Origin: Bondarzewia mesenterica
Taxonomy: Eukaryota; Basidiomycota; Agaricomycetes; Russulales; Bondarzewiaceae
Assembly: GCA_004802705.1 (NCBI GenBank)
Contig: SGPL01000106.1
Coordinates: forward strand, 1 to 64,000
DNA: 64,000 bases
Reading direction: 5' to 3'
Part shown: one piece after another, positions 1 to 11,471 of the stretch
Numbering within the stretch: the stretch's first letter is position 1
Layout: each line of letters starts with the position of its first letter
Notes under the pieces: model-generated
Database searches by the model: none
The model's input: the letters and a program-made list of their open reading frames with translations, nothing else
Told to the model about the DNA's origin: nothing
Translations under genes and position numbers: made by a program

Positions 1-725
1 GTCCGAGGGCTGCGAGAGTTTTGGAATGGGCAGCGTGACTTTCTCCCTACTTTATGAAACTGAGCTGATAGTGATGTACTACTGTTTTGAAAGTCCGAAA
101 GAGCTTTTTTTGTTTGCACATATGTACCAGGTTGCTCGGTGCCTGGCACAATTATGAGGGTGCAATAAACCTTGCAAGCAAGGTAATTCGTCGGACGCGG
201 CCGGCGACTGGTCGGCATTGCCGCAAATGCTTCGGGATTTTCCTGTTTGACGAGTCCGCTTGGTCCGTCTGGGGGCTCGAAGTTGCTCTGCTCGCCTCCG
301 CATATCTGAATTTGACTCTGACATCAATTGTGAGCGCGCCCTCTACACTCTTCCAGTTAGTAGTGTTTCCATTTAGCGTTCTCAACATCCTCACTATTGA
401 TGATGCCGTAGTTGCGCGTCGTTGAGCGCAGGGGCGTTTAGTGATTTCACATTCGGTGGCTCGTCCCGCCGTCGCGATGATTCGTCGCGGATGTCTTAGA
501 ATGCGAACCAGTGCGAGGCCGCACATATTCGATATCCGTGAAATTCTTATTTTTGCAAGACCACGCGTTCCGTCCAAGATTTCCCACCGCGAGTTGAGAT
601 GTCGCGACAGTAGTGGGCTGCTGGCACCGTTGCATTTGGCGAGGCTATATGTTCGTGAGCGTTTCAATCTGTATTCTTTTGACCTTGGTTGAATGAGCAC
701 AACTTAACATGTCCTCTCGTCGCAG
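1..725. other. left-edge stretch, probably upstream exon(s) or intron of the first gene
   Basis: No convincing gene could be fixed here. The coding frame of the next feature opens at 726 straight after a CAG acceptor (723-725), with a CTTAAC-like branch site about 20 bases before it. The true start of that protein must therefore lie in this stretch or left of the window. A donor-like GTGAGC occurs at 655, but splicing it to 726 from the open frame at 441-654 gives a stop within two codons, so I did not use it. Confidence 0.4.
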
Positions 726-2152
726 AGCACTGAAGTCGTTCCTCCTGTGGATCTCCCAGTGAATAAAAAGCGCGGCCGGTCCATTCAAAGTCTGGATCCA
801 CACCATCTTCGACCCTCTGACCATAGCGATATTTCTGGGTTCATTCGACCACGGTTCTATGTTATATCAAAAAAACGCGGTCGATGGGCCTTCCACGTCA
901 CCTACTACACCTTGTCGTCGGCCTCTACTCGAGTCGTGGTCCACTTTCCCAGAGAAGCATCTGGGTTTCTTTATTATAAACCGTCTACGACGTCGGTATT
1001 GCTGGACGGCGAAATCCGCTTCCGCATTGCCAAGTCTTCAGATGCCTTCGACGAAGGCTCTGATTTATTGAAGCCCGACGGTTCCGTATGGAAGCTGGGG
1101 CTTTCTGGAGTTTTATGTCACAAGAGCTATAGCTCCCTTGCCGACTTGCTCCTGAAGGAAAATGCGTCCCTGAGATCCATCCCGCCCCAAGCCATTCTGG
1201 CCCATCTTCATCGTATCGTTCGGACCCTCGACCGTCGACACATCACGGCTTCTGATTTCCACGACGTTTCGGGCTTATTTGCCCCGTTATATACTTTCGA
1301 ACTTGAAGGATCAGATACGTCTTCCGAACGGGCGTACATCCGTTATGAATCTGCAAAGGAAAAGCCGCTGCCATTCCCCCTTGGGACACACGGGTTTCTT
1401 TATTATTTATTGCCGCATGGGGACATGACGGAGGGGCAGATTCGCTTCCGCATCACACAGGATTGCAGTCCGTCCAGTTTTGTGGGGGGGAGGGACCTCA
1501 CCTTCTCGACTGGTTTACCATGGCATCTTCCACTCCATCTGCTTCGTGGTTCGACAATATCTGGAATTGCTTGCCTCCTCTCTGAGGATCTCGTGGCGAA
1601 TTACAGCCCTTCGGAGAAGGAGACGACGCCGCCAACAGGGGACGATGCTAATATCGATGTGCAGTTGCCGAGAAAACGCACTTCAAATCCCGTGATCACA
1701 GAATTTGGACAGCTGTTCTCGCTCGACTTTTCTCATGGCAGGTACACCCTCTGGATCAAACTTGGGCGACAACATTTAGAAAATGTGATATTTGTGAACC
1801 CCTTGGCCTCTCACCGAAACTTCCGATGGTACAGTCCTTATAATGGTGAGTATTTTCCGATCCGGCCAACGTCCTTTTAGTACCAGATTCAACTTTATCA
1901 GGAGTTGCTCTGTGCTGCTTCGAGCCATCACGACAGCCGGACAAAGCAGTCTTACGCCTGATCAAGGTCATCAAACCTTTCACGCGCAAAGTGCATGCGA
2001 AAACGTTGTCCACTCCGACCGCTGCTGAACGTGAACAGGAAGTCACCGAACCACCAGAGGAGGGGCAGCTGTTTATGTTTCAAGGAAGAGAGCGGGAATG
2101 CTTTCTGAGAGGATCGTTAGCGGAAGCGTCTGGTGCTGCGACGCGATCATGA
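726..2152 (+). CDS. uncharacterised agaricomycete protein with two internal repeats (5' end missing)
   Basis: Two exons, 726-1845 and 1902-2152, joined across a 56-nt GTGAGT...CAG intron, give at least 456 residues ending at TGA. The exon starts at an acceptor and has no in-frame ATG nearby, so the N-terminus is unresolved. The protein holds two copies of one module: a 'GRWAFHVTYY' strand followed by 'GFLYY' and 'GEIRFRI', and then a second set with 'GFLYY' and 'GQIRFRI'. Each is followed by a 'DLL/DLTF...PW' segment. I recognise this pattern from expanded mushroom families without known function. There is no signal peptide, membrane segment or catalytic motif to see. The second exon is open for 83 codons in the only frame the splice allows, which supports the model. 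Function unknown. Confidence 0.6.
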
Positions 2153-2339
2153 GAATACGATTTTCTATGTGAGTGTCCTTTCCTGCAACCCATTCGAAAT
2201 GTTGACCAAACCACGAAGTATCTTGTACATACGTACGCATACCCCCCCCGCTTCTTTCTCTCTTCTCTTGTCCACAAGCAACTGAGCTCTGCCGTGTCTC
2301 CTGATTTAATATAACCAGGCGAACCGTAAGATCCGTTAG

Positions 2340-3640
2340 AACGTCGCCGCGACTTTGTGACTTGGGAACTCGGAGGCTCTGGGAAGACTTCCCGAGTCTA
2401 CATCAATATTTCGTCGGGTCACCTAGGTATCCCCCTGGGGGAGATCTGAGGCTGTCCACTTCCGGTTCCCTCGGCGCCAAACCCGCAGTTCTGACACTCG
2501 TCGCATCGATCCAAAGGTGCCAGATCCGCCATAGGTGCGTGTCCGATTCTTGTATGTAATGCACAGACTCCTTTAAGCATCCGAGGTTTGTCGGAGACTT
2601 TGTGCCGCAGAAGAAGCAGAAGAGCCGGACGAGATCGTGGGCATACCGTGTACAAGGGACCCCTGCGGGCGCGAGTTACAGTAATAGTTGTTTTCCAGTA
2701 ATGCGAGGAGGAGGAACATTGTACTGAACAGTATTAGCAACTACAGGACCTAATCCAACGGTGCAAGCGCGCACAAAGCATTGGCCATCGCGCGTGAGAA
2801 AGAAAGACAGGCGTACGCAGCGGTACCACCGGTCGCGCGAACAGAGGGAATGTTCGGCAAGCAAACAGCGAAGCTCCGTCACGGTCAACCAGCGATGGAA
2901 GTGAAAAAAGCATGTAAGCTTCGACGTAAAATCGGGGCTTTTGCTCCCCCCCGTCGGGCATCGTTATCGATGAGTTCAGCACTCAGTTCTTGACGTTTCT
3001 ACATGGATCTCTGGTTTAGCGTTTTGATCACAGGTCGATGGTGACCATACACATGCAAGTAAATACTGTCAAACTGCATCCGAGTCAGGTGCTGGCTCGT
3101 TTGTGACTTGGAACTGCTGCGAATTATTGTAGCGAATTGGCACGATAGCACGAGAGCGTCGTTGGTATGTTTTCATACTCCCCCCCCCTCTTTCCCCACA
3201 AATTTTGAGAACAAGAACGCGGCGCATTGCTCAGGCGCTGGCATACCTCACAGCTCACACCTAGGTCTCATCGATAAACCGCATACGACCCTAACGCACG
3301 GCTCTACAGTTGAAGCAACCCGACAGACGACGCTGTCAACCCATCGCAAAATCTCTGCTTGCTTTTCTTCTTCATTGCCTTTGGTGCCTGCCTGGAGATG
3401 AAGCTGAAGATGCCTTCTGCGGGTGGCGAATCTCACTCGTTTCAAAGGTGAAGTTATAAACAGACCTCTCCACCTTCTCGAAAGACGCGACCCCCCCCCT
3501 CCCCGCGGGATCTGGACTCTGACATTTCTGACGAATTAGGCGGTTTGTGGACCGTGATGCATCATGCAGATGAAGGTCATGAGGCGACGTTGCTTAATAT
3601 GTACGGTGCACATCATCATCGTCCAAACTCACACACGAAA
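2340..3640 (-). repeat. repeat type A, inverted copy
   Basis: This block reads as the reverse complement of 7700-8790, with the same segments in mirrored order. Examples: GTCGGGCATCGTTATCGAT near 2955 against its complement near 8405; GCGCTGGCATACCTCACAG near 3236 against its complement near 8110; the CCGTACATAT / AAGCAACGTC segment near 3590 against its complement near 7735. Runs of 8-10 C are scattered through it. I see no coding frame. Confidence 0.75.
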
Positions 3641-3929
3641 GCTTGGCGCTCGGAAGGAAACAAAAACAAAGTGGAGGATGCGATTGGTCCGGAATTCCGT
3701 CTCGCAGGAAGGAAATTTCTTGAGGGATGATAATAGAGCGAGCATCTCTAGGTGACGATTCTGATCACCACGTCGGCACGGTACCATCTTCCCACTACGA
3801 TCTCGTCATTTTGGCAGAGTGGCTACGACGACCTTCCGAGAAGCGGCGCGAGAAGGCGACCGTATGTCATTCACGCCCGAGTAGGGGATGCAACAAACTT
3901 CCACTCACCACAGGACAAGTTACGCGTTT

Positions 3930-4480
3930 GAATATGGATGGATGGATGGATGGATGGATGGCAACATATGATACACGCGATCATGGCAGGACGCACAAGA
4001 TGGATGCAATATAGATGGATGCAAGGGATGGATTCGAACTACATGCCCAAGTCACATCAGTACGCTCCGGTGCATTTTCGAATGCTCAACCCGCGCCCCG
4101 CGTCCGATTGTCTTGACGAATGAGCGATCGTAACCCCCCCCACCCTACCATTTCGACATACCCTGATCCAAACAAGTCAGCCTCCTCGCGCACGCGCAAA
4201 AAATCAAAAAATCAAAAGACAGAAACAGACTCCCAAGTGCGCGACTCGATTCACGATTTCCCAAACCTGTAGCAATGCACATGCATAGCCACTCGGGGAA
4301 GCGAGAGGAGGCACTGATAAGAATAGCCAGGTAGCTATGGAGCCATGCATATATATTCCCGTCTCGACTCTGGAGTGGGCAAGTCAGTAACTACATGAAG
4401 TATGTGCTTACTGACTTGCAGCTGCGGGAAGAGAGGCGAGTGAGTTAAATATAGGCGAGGAGAGATACGCGTTTTTTCGA
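3930..4480 (+). repeat. repeat type E, copy 1 (with GGAT microsatellite)
   Basis: Begins with a GGAT tetranucleotide run (3936-3961), then GCAACATATGATACACGCGA, a segment near 4065 reading CGCTCCGGTGCATTTTCGAA, AGTGCGCGACTCGATTCACGA near 4238, and a TTAAATATA box near 4446. The same order recurs at 9768-10300 and, more diverged, at 6730-7260. No protein-coding frame. 4480-5290 is the continuation and holds nothing I can name. Confidence 0.75.
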
Positions 4481-5289
4481 TCGCGTCTTGATCGCGTCCC
4501 GGTTGGTCACTGCGTTATCGCCAATGCATCGCCGTTCAACGTTCAACGTTCAGATTCCAAATCCAACGCAACACACGCTCCTCGTGCATGGCTTGAAACG
4601 TCCAGCGAACTTGTCTTCTACCACCTACCAAATGACTTCGCGGCAGTAGAAGCTTCCCGCCCTGCGCGTGAACGCTGGACCAGTGACAGCAGGAGGCCAT
4701 CGAATCGAGGAGAGGAGTGCCGCTGATTCACGAAGGCACCGTCGTTCGAAAGTAAGCGCAGACCCAACGCGAGTCGCCTGGTCTTTTTGCTCGCTCGAAG
4801 TCGGACGAACTCGAACCTCGGATTGACTATACACATGCTGGAACACAGCGAGACCGACACCCCTACCGCATTTTCCCAAAAGGAAACCCGCACATCTTCG
4901 ACGAGACGCTCGATCGTGGACAAGTCGGCGCGCATGTACTTAGGAAAGGTGCAGAAAAGGGGCGAGAGATTTGATGTGGAACGCCGAGAGGGCCAGGCAG
5001 ATGACTCGGGCGACATCTGCGTGGGAGGATAAGTCTGTGAAGAAGTCCACGGCGGACGGCCTGTATCGACAAGTTTTGAGAGAAAGAGATTTGTGCGGCG
5101 GGAGCGCATCCGAATTCGGACCGCAATTCAAAGGACTCTACACTATATGCTTCGACTTTGGTCAGTTGCGCATTTGGTTGGAGGGGGGATCGGGCATGTC
5201 AGGTCGATCGAGAAAGGCGAGAGCTCCATAGTCGAGTTTCGCACCTCGAGTCGTTTGCGTTTGGAGTCCACGAACGAAGGGACGAAAGC

Positions 5290-6480
5290 GGGAAGATCGC
5301 GATCGTTTGAACGGCCGTGCAGGCCCGACGTACCAACGACATCGACAGTGCTCCATGCTCTGCGAGGCATCTACTGGTATTCATCGGAAATGAACGACTC
5401 AGCTTCAAGATTTGGACGCTGCGCACGAGGTCGATACGACTTGGATGCACGCCTGAGCGCGGTATGTGGGAAACCGGAGATGGGCGCTTGAGCACGGAAG
5501 GACGGGAGGGGGGATTCGATCGGGGCTTCGAGAAGGTTCCGGAGAGGCAGCGTCCGACGAGCGAGATTCGCCACGCGCGGGAGCACACCAAAGGCCAAAA
5601 GCAGGCGAGCAGAGGACGCAGCACCGCAACAAGTGAGTGGTCTGCCCATTTTTGCGATTGGCTCAGGGGACACCACAGTTTTTTTGGTGTGGGACTCGGG
5701 CTGCGTTCGTGGACTCGTGAGCAAAGTCTGGAAACTTGATAGGGGGCCGAGGCGAGTCACGAAGACGAATCCAACGTCGCGTGAGTGGCATGGCATGGCA
5801 TGGATGGGAGGCGGACCAGTGCGTCGTGGTCGTGTGGGAGGACAGGCCGGGTATCGATGCACGCGCCGCGTTCCTGTTTTCTAGGATTGTGGGAGAGAGA
5901 GGGGGAAAACCTATACCAACGATATTTTCACCCGCATACATGCCGCGAAGGGACTTGTCAACAATCATTCATCGAGCTCAAGTTCAACCTACAGCAGTCC
6001 AAGTCAAACACGAGCCACACCTTGATAAGTATCAGGAGAGAAACAGCGTGTGCATTTTTGGACGCAGACGAGTGCCAATCGACCTGCGATCAAAACGCCA
6101 AGACCGGAGATCTACTATGTACGTAGAAACGCCGAGAACTTTCGAGAACTGCGGGGAGCAAACCAAACTCGTATCGACAAACGATGCCCGACGGGGGAGC
6201 AAAATCCCTGAGAGGCCTCCTGTAAACCAGTCACACAGTGTGCAGCTCGAGTACACAGCATGCTCACGACGCGATTGCGTCCCGATCCGGCGCTTCTGCG
6301 ACATAAAGCTCTCCTCGAGAATCTCCGAGTCTGTGCATAACCAGCATCGGACACGCACCTATGGCGGATCTGGCGCTTTGATCGATGCCGCTCCAATGGG
6401 TGAGTAAGTCTCAGGACTGCGGATCTGGCGCCGAGGGAACCGGAAGTGGATGGCTTCTGAGCCTCCGAGTTCTAAAAGCC
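5290..6480 (+). repeat. repeat type A, direct diverged copy
   Basis: Shares with 7700-8790 the segments CTTCGAGAAGG (5527), GAGATTCGCCAC (5562), 'AACGCCAAGACCGGAGATCT' (6094) and 'CGATGCCCGACGGGGGAGCA' (6183). It shares the GATCTGGCGC / CGGAAGTGG segment near 6420 with 2450-2530 in inverted form. Divergence is higher than between the other A copies. Open frames here are not supported by any domain or splice pattern. Confidence 0.65.
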
Positions 6481-6729
6481 ACAAGTTGTATCATCTAGAG
6501 ACACGGCAGAGCTCACTCGCTCGTGGACAAAAAAAGAGAGAAGAGAGAAAGAGGCGGGGGAAGGGGGGGTGGGAATGTGTGTGAGTACCTCGAGGGACTC
6601 GATTGAAGCATTATCGTCGAGCGCGCGACCTGCACTCAAGTGCACACTAAATACTAATGTGTAAATCAGACGGAGCACAAAAGAAAACGTAGAGTTGGCG
6701 AGCGCGGTGTGATGCCGACGACGGAGAGA

Positions 6730-7260
6730 TAATAGATGGGTGGCTGACAACACGGTACACGCGATCACGACAGGAGACACAAGGACGGAAGGATGGTTCG
6801 ACGGGCCTGAAGCGATGGATCCAAGGGTCGGCTGCAAGGATGCTGTGGAAGGAACTCCGGATTCGGACTGCACAACCCAAGTCCGCATCGGCGCGCTCCG
6901 GTCCATTCTCGAGTGACCGACCCAACGTGATGCATCTTGATGAAGGGCGCATCCCCTCCCCCCAGGTCCGATTGTCAATGAGCTAGCCATACGTACCGGG
7001 TTACCCACTCACTACCTCGCGCGCGAAGAAAACGTCAAAAATATACTCTCGAGTGCGCGACTTGAAGCTTGAAGTCTGGCCAAACACCTGACGCACACAG
7101 CATATAGCACGACGGGAAGCGAGGGGGAGGCGCTGATAAAAAAAAAATAGCCGAGGAGCTCGTCTCGAGCGGTGAGCGCGGGAGATTGTATGGGCAGTGC
7201 TTTCCAAAATAAAGAAGGCGAGTGAGTTTGATTATAAATGAGGATGGCCGGACGAGAGGC
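6730..7260 (+). repeat. repeat type E, copy 2 (most diverged)
   Basis: Holds ACACGGTACACGCGATCACG (6748), GGCGCGCTCCGGTCCATTCT (6889), GAGTGCGCGACTTGAAGC (7053) and GGGAAGCGAGGGGGAGGCGC (7114) in the same order as the other E copies. No gene seen. 7260-7700 continues the unit, with a TTTTGATTTTTGGGTCGTG segment (7350) that is also found after copy 3 near 10318. Confidence 0.65.
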
Positions 7261-7699
7261 GTTAAAAATAGGTTGGACAGTCGGGCATGATCCCCTCGCG
7301 GGCTTCCTGTCACAGTATAATCTAACGATGAGATAAATTTCACGCCCGTTTTGATTTTTGGGTCGTGCGCGGCCGCGAACGCTCGTCCAAAGTTGACATG
7401 GACATTGAAATATTGAAGCTTGAAGCGGCGTTTTGGCGTTTGAGAAACACGTGTTGAGTGGGAAACCCGACCAAATATTAATGTGCGTCCAAAGTCGCGC
7501 GAGGAACGTCGAAGTGGGGAGTCCATTGATCTCCGACGGGATGGCGATCGGATATCGAGCGGGGACAAGTGGTGCGGGAGTGCGTGCAGCACGTAGACCA
7601 AGAAAGAACGAGAACGAGAAGGGCTCACGGATGTTGATTCGGGGCTTGCAGCCAGTGGCGTCGGACGGTGCGAAAAGGCACTAAATTCTAAATAAACGG

Positions 7700-8790
7700 C
7701 TGGAGGTTGCGCGTGTCAGTTTGGACGACGACGTGTACCGTACATATCGAGCAACGTCCCCTCGTGACGTCCACCTACACGACGCGTCCGCGTCCACAAG
7801 GCGCCTAATTCACTCGTGCTTCGTCGGAAATGAAAGACTCCCGATCGGAGGAGTTCGATCGCGTCCTTCGAGAAGGTGGAGAGGTCTAACTTGCGATAAC
7901 TCCACTTGGAAACGAGTGAGATTCGCCACCCGCAGAAGGAATCTTCAGCTTCATCTCCAGCAGGCACCAAAGGCGACCGACTGAGAGAAAAAAAAAGCAA
8001 GGAGAGATTTTGCGACTGGCTGACGGCGTCATGTGTCGATTGCCTTTGTAGACCGGTGCGTTGTGGTCGCGTGAGGTTTAATCGATGAGACCTAGGGATG
8101 AGCGCTTGAGCTGTGAGGTATGCCAGCGCCTGAGCAATGCGCCGCATTCCTGTTTTTTCTAGGTTTGTGGGGAAAGAGGAGGGGAAGTGGGGGGGATGTG
8201 TGAAAACATACCGACACTCGCCAATCCATTACAATAATCCGCAACAGTTCCGAGTCCCAAACAAACCAGCTGCAGCACCTGACTCGGACGCGGGCCTGAC
8301 ACGATTCACTCACATGTGCAGTCACAATCGACCTGCGATCAAACGCCAAACCAGAGATCTATGTAGAAACGCCAAGAATTCTTGAACTGAGTGCTGAACT
8401 CGTATCGATAACGATGCCCGATGGGGGAGCAAAAGGCCCGATCTGACGCCTGCTGTACTTTAAACCCGTCAAACAGTTTACGGTCCAATTGCGGTGCATG
8501 CAGTCCGAACGCTTCTGCCAAGCTTTGCCACAAGAGTATATGCTTCTTGATCTGCGACACAAAGCTCGTCAAAGTATGGATTGTATACGCACCCAATCGC
8601 GGATCTGGCGCCGTCCGTTGTGGGTGTGTCAGGAGGACGAGCGAGTGACTTGATGGGGATCTGGCACTGAGGCCGGAGCTGCCCCCCTTCCCCTTCCGGC
8701 CATACCTAGATGACCCGAGTCCGACGAATAATGCTCGGGAGTCTTCCCTCCGAGTTTGCGAGTCACGTCGGCGTCCTGACGGAACTCACG
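7700..8790 (+). repeat. repeat type A, direct copy, mirror partner of 2340-3640
   Basis: Mirror image of 2340-3640; together they form arms of roughly 1.1-1.3 kb separated by about 4 kb. It carries TGAGCTGTGAGGTATGCCAG (8108), the AACAGTTCCGAGTC segment (8238) and GACCCGAGTCCGACGAATA (8712). No coding frame is supported. Confidence 0.75.
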
Positions 8791-9029
8791 GCGCGCATAA
8801 GTCCTGTATGTAAATCCAGGAGACACAAGATGAACGAAGCGGACACGGGGGGGAAGGGGGAGAGAGAGGGCCGTGAATGAGGATGGGGATGTTTGTGACC
8901 AGGACGTCATCGGATGCAGACGTCTGAGACGGGAGTTCAACGTTACATTTTTGTAGTAGACCACCGACGGGATGTGTGTATCTACGTATGCAATGAGCTG
9001 ACACCCACAGCCACGAGAGGCGCTGGAAA

Positions 9030-9530
9030 CCAGTTTGGCGTTTGATCCCGGCACGACTGCGACCGCACATGCAAGTAAATAGTGTCAAACCGCATCTGAG
9101 CCAGGTGCTAGCTCGTTTGCGACTTGGAACTGCTGCGGATTGTTGTGGTGCATCGGCAGGATGGAAAACGGGAGGTTGCAGCTCACTTATCTAGATGCAG
9201 TCCGAACGCTCCTGCCTTTGCCCTTTTCTATAAAAGTATGCGTCTTCTGCGACACAAAGCTCCGATCAAAGAATCTCGGATACATACTTGAAAGTACGGA
9301 TTGTACACGCGCCGTTCGATTGAGTGGGTGAGTGAGTTGTCAGGAAAGTGGGGACTTGTTGAGTTACTTGCATATCCTACTTTGTGGGGATCTGGCGCTG
9401 AGGGATCCGGAGGTGACGCACTCCTCCTCCCCGGCCCGGGCATACCTGGATGACCCGAGTCCGACGAATATGCTCGGGAGTCTTGGATCCCTCCGAGTTC
9501 CTAATTCCCAAATCATATGAAAAATCGGGA
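9030..9530 (+). repeat. repeat type A, partial copy
   Basis: Contains CGACTTGGAACTGCTGCGGA (9120), also seen at 3102 and in reverse complement near 8240. It also has TGGATGACCCGAGTCCGACGA (9448), matching 8709. Shorter than the other copies. The following 9537-9720 matches 8830-8990 (GAAGCGGACA, a GGGGATGTTT-like segment and CAGGA(C/T)GTCATCGGAT), so the whole unit is tandemly repeated. Confidence 0.65.
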
Positions 9531-9767
9531 GATATGGGAGAAAAGAAGCGGACAAGGGAAAGAAGAGAGGGAGACGGGGCATGTGCATGAATGGGAATGT
9601 TTCTGACCATGGCCAGGATGTCATCGGATATACACCTGAGATGGAGTTCCGCCGACGGGATGTGCGGATGTGTGGATGTGTGCGCTTACCTCGAGAGACC
9701 TGACTGACGCATGATGATGATGATGATGATGTAGATGTATGAGTCAGGTGAGCGAGCGCGCGAGGAT

Positions 9768-10300
9768 GATGGATGGATGGATGGCAACATATGATACACA
9801 CGATCATGGCGGGACACACAAGGAGGATGAAAGAGCCTCAATGGATAGATGAAAGCGATGGAAGCAGACTACATACCCAAGTCTGATCACATCACATCAG
9901 CGCGCTCCGGTGCAATTTCGAATGCCCGACCCACGCCCCACGTCCGAGTGAGCGATATCACCCCCTACCCTCTCGGCATCCCTTGATAGAAACAGGTCAG
10001 CCTCATCGCGCGCGCAAAAAACCAAAATCAAGAGATCAAAAATAGACTCCGCAGTGCGCGACCCGATTCACGATTCACGATTTCCCAAACCTTACCATAC
10101 GCATGTATAGCCACTCGGGAAGCGAGGAGGGGCGCTGATAAGAATAGCTATGGAGCTTTGTATTTATATATATACTCGTCTGTCTCGAGTGGGCGTGTCA
10201 GTAACTGCATGAAGTGTGCTTGCTTACTTAATTGCAGCTGCGGGAGAGAAGGCGAGGGAGTTAAATATAGGTGAGGACGGGAAGCGTACTTTGGTGAAAG
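9768..10300 (+). repeat. repeat type E, copy 3
   Basis: GGAT run, GGCAACATATGATACACACG (9784), GCGCGCTCCGGTGCAATTTC (9900), AGTGCGCGACCCGATTCACGA (10052) and a TTAAATATA box near 10262 match copy 1 closely. 10300-10960 holds no recognisable gene; a palindromic GTACGCGCGTAC occurs near 10714. Confidence 0.75.
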
Positions 10301-10959
10301 TAAGTTGGGCAGTTCTATTTTTGATTTTGATTTTTGGTCGTGTGGAGGTGGGAAAAGGAAAGTGGGAGGGTCGGGAGGTAGATCCTGTGTACTCGTGCAT
10401 GTGTCAGGACCGGGAACGAATTTTTGATCGGTTGTAGAGGAAAGGAAGGAGAGACGGGTGGGGAGGTGAGGTGAACGACGCGTCACCCGGCCGAGGTTGA
10501 CGCTCCCTATCAAGCGTCAGTATTTGAAAAGTGAACTCACGAAATCAAATGTCGCCAAGACTCGCGCGTCGAACTTTGATCCATTAACCGACGGGATGTC
10601 GAACAAAGGAACAGGCAGCGCGTAAGTCGGTGAGTATGCAGTCGAAGGCGAACGAGACCGGAGCTCACGTTGATCCACGGCCTGGGTTGGCAGATAACGT
10701 ATCGTCCAAGCACGTACGCGCGTACAATGTTGAATATGTACGTGCGTCGAGTCGGACGAACGGTGCCAACGTCGTTTCATGACAACCTGTGGACTTTAAA
10801 GTTCGAGGGCCAGAATGGGACTAGAATGTCTTGCGACAAGAAATTCGGCGGTACATAGGTCGAGCTGCTTAGACGTCCAGTGAGCGCTGGGGTGCGATGA
10901 GGAGTGGGACCGACGTCGACATCGACATGATGGCATCCATATTGACATCCTATGATGTG

Positions 10960-11290
10960 GATTCTAGCGGTCACTTTTATATACAGTGGAACGCCGTCCG
11001 CGATAGGGCCTATTCCTGCCTATTCAGTATTGCACGGATCGTGAAATTTTGAAAGGTTGAGCTTGATGCCTCCAGCCCGGATCGTGACGACGACGCACGT
11101 TCGAGGGCGGGCGGACACGTCGGAGATTTGGATTCGTCTCGAGGAGAACGAATTCGTGGATTGAAAGCGCGCAGGGTGGGGATGATGTGGATGTGGATCC
11201 AGGGCGAGCGCTGCCAAGATATCTGTAATGGACAAAATACGGGGGGCCGAGAGTCCGGGATAGGAGGAGGTTCGGACTAAATTACAAATA
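10960..11290 (-). repeat. left arm of inverted repeat flanking the next gene
   Basis: The reverse complement of this stretch matches 15115-15450: CGCCCTGGATCC, CACGAATTCGTTCT, CTCGAGACGA, AAATTTCACGATCCGTGC and CTGAATAGGC occur in the same order. The two arms point towards each other around the gene at 11472-13611. The arms are diverged and non-coding. Confidence 0.7.
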
Positions 11291-11471
11291 TTGCATTGCT
11301 GTGCTGCTTATAGGAGATTTACGAGAACGGATCGGGACTGGGCCGGCCGACGTTGCCATATACGGGAAGAGAGGACGGGTGGTGCCGGACTGCCAAGATC
11401 CAAGCCAACCGAGCCTTTGAAAGCTCGCTCGCCTCATTCGACATCTCTCCCTTCTCCCCTCAACGACCACC

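Noticed and set aside
3936..3961. Regular short repeats considered as a CRISPR array
   Set aside because: A simple GGAT microsatellite without spacers, in a eukaryotic genome.
4026..4060. GGATTCGAACTACATG, resembling the T-loop end of a minus-strand tRNA
   Set aside because: No matching acceptor stem, anticodon arm or A box at the right distance, and the segment belongs to repeat type E.
5371..5862. Several overlapping 100-160 codon frames on both strands
   Set aside because: They lie in repeat DNA, are not conserved between repeat copies and lack splice or domain support.
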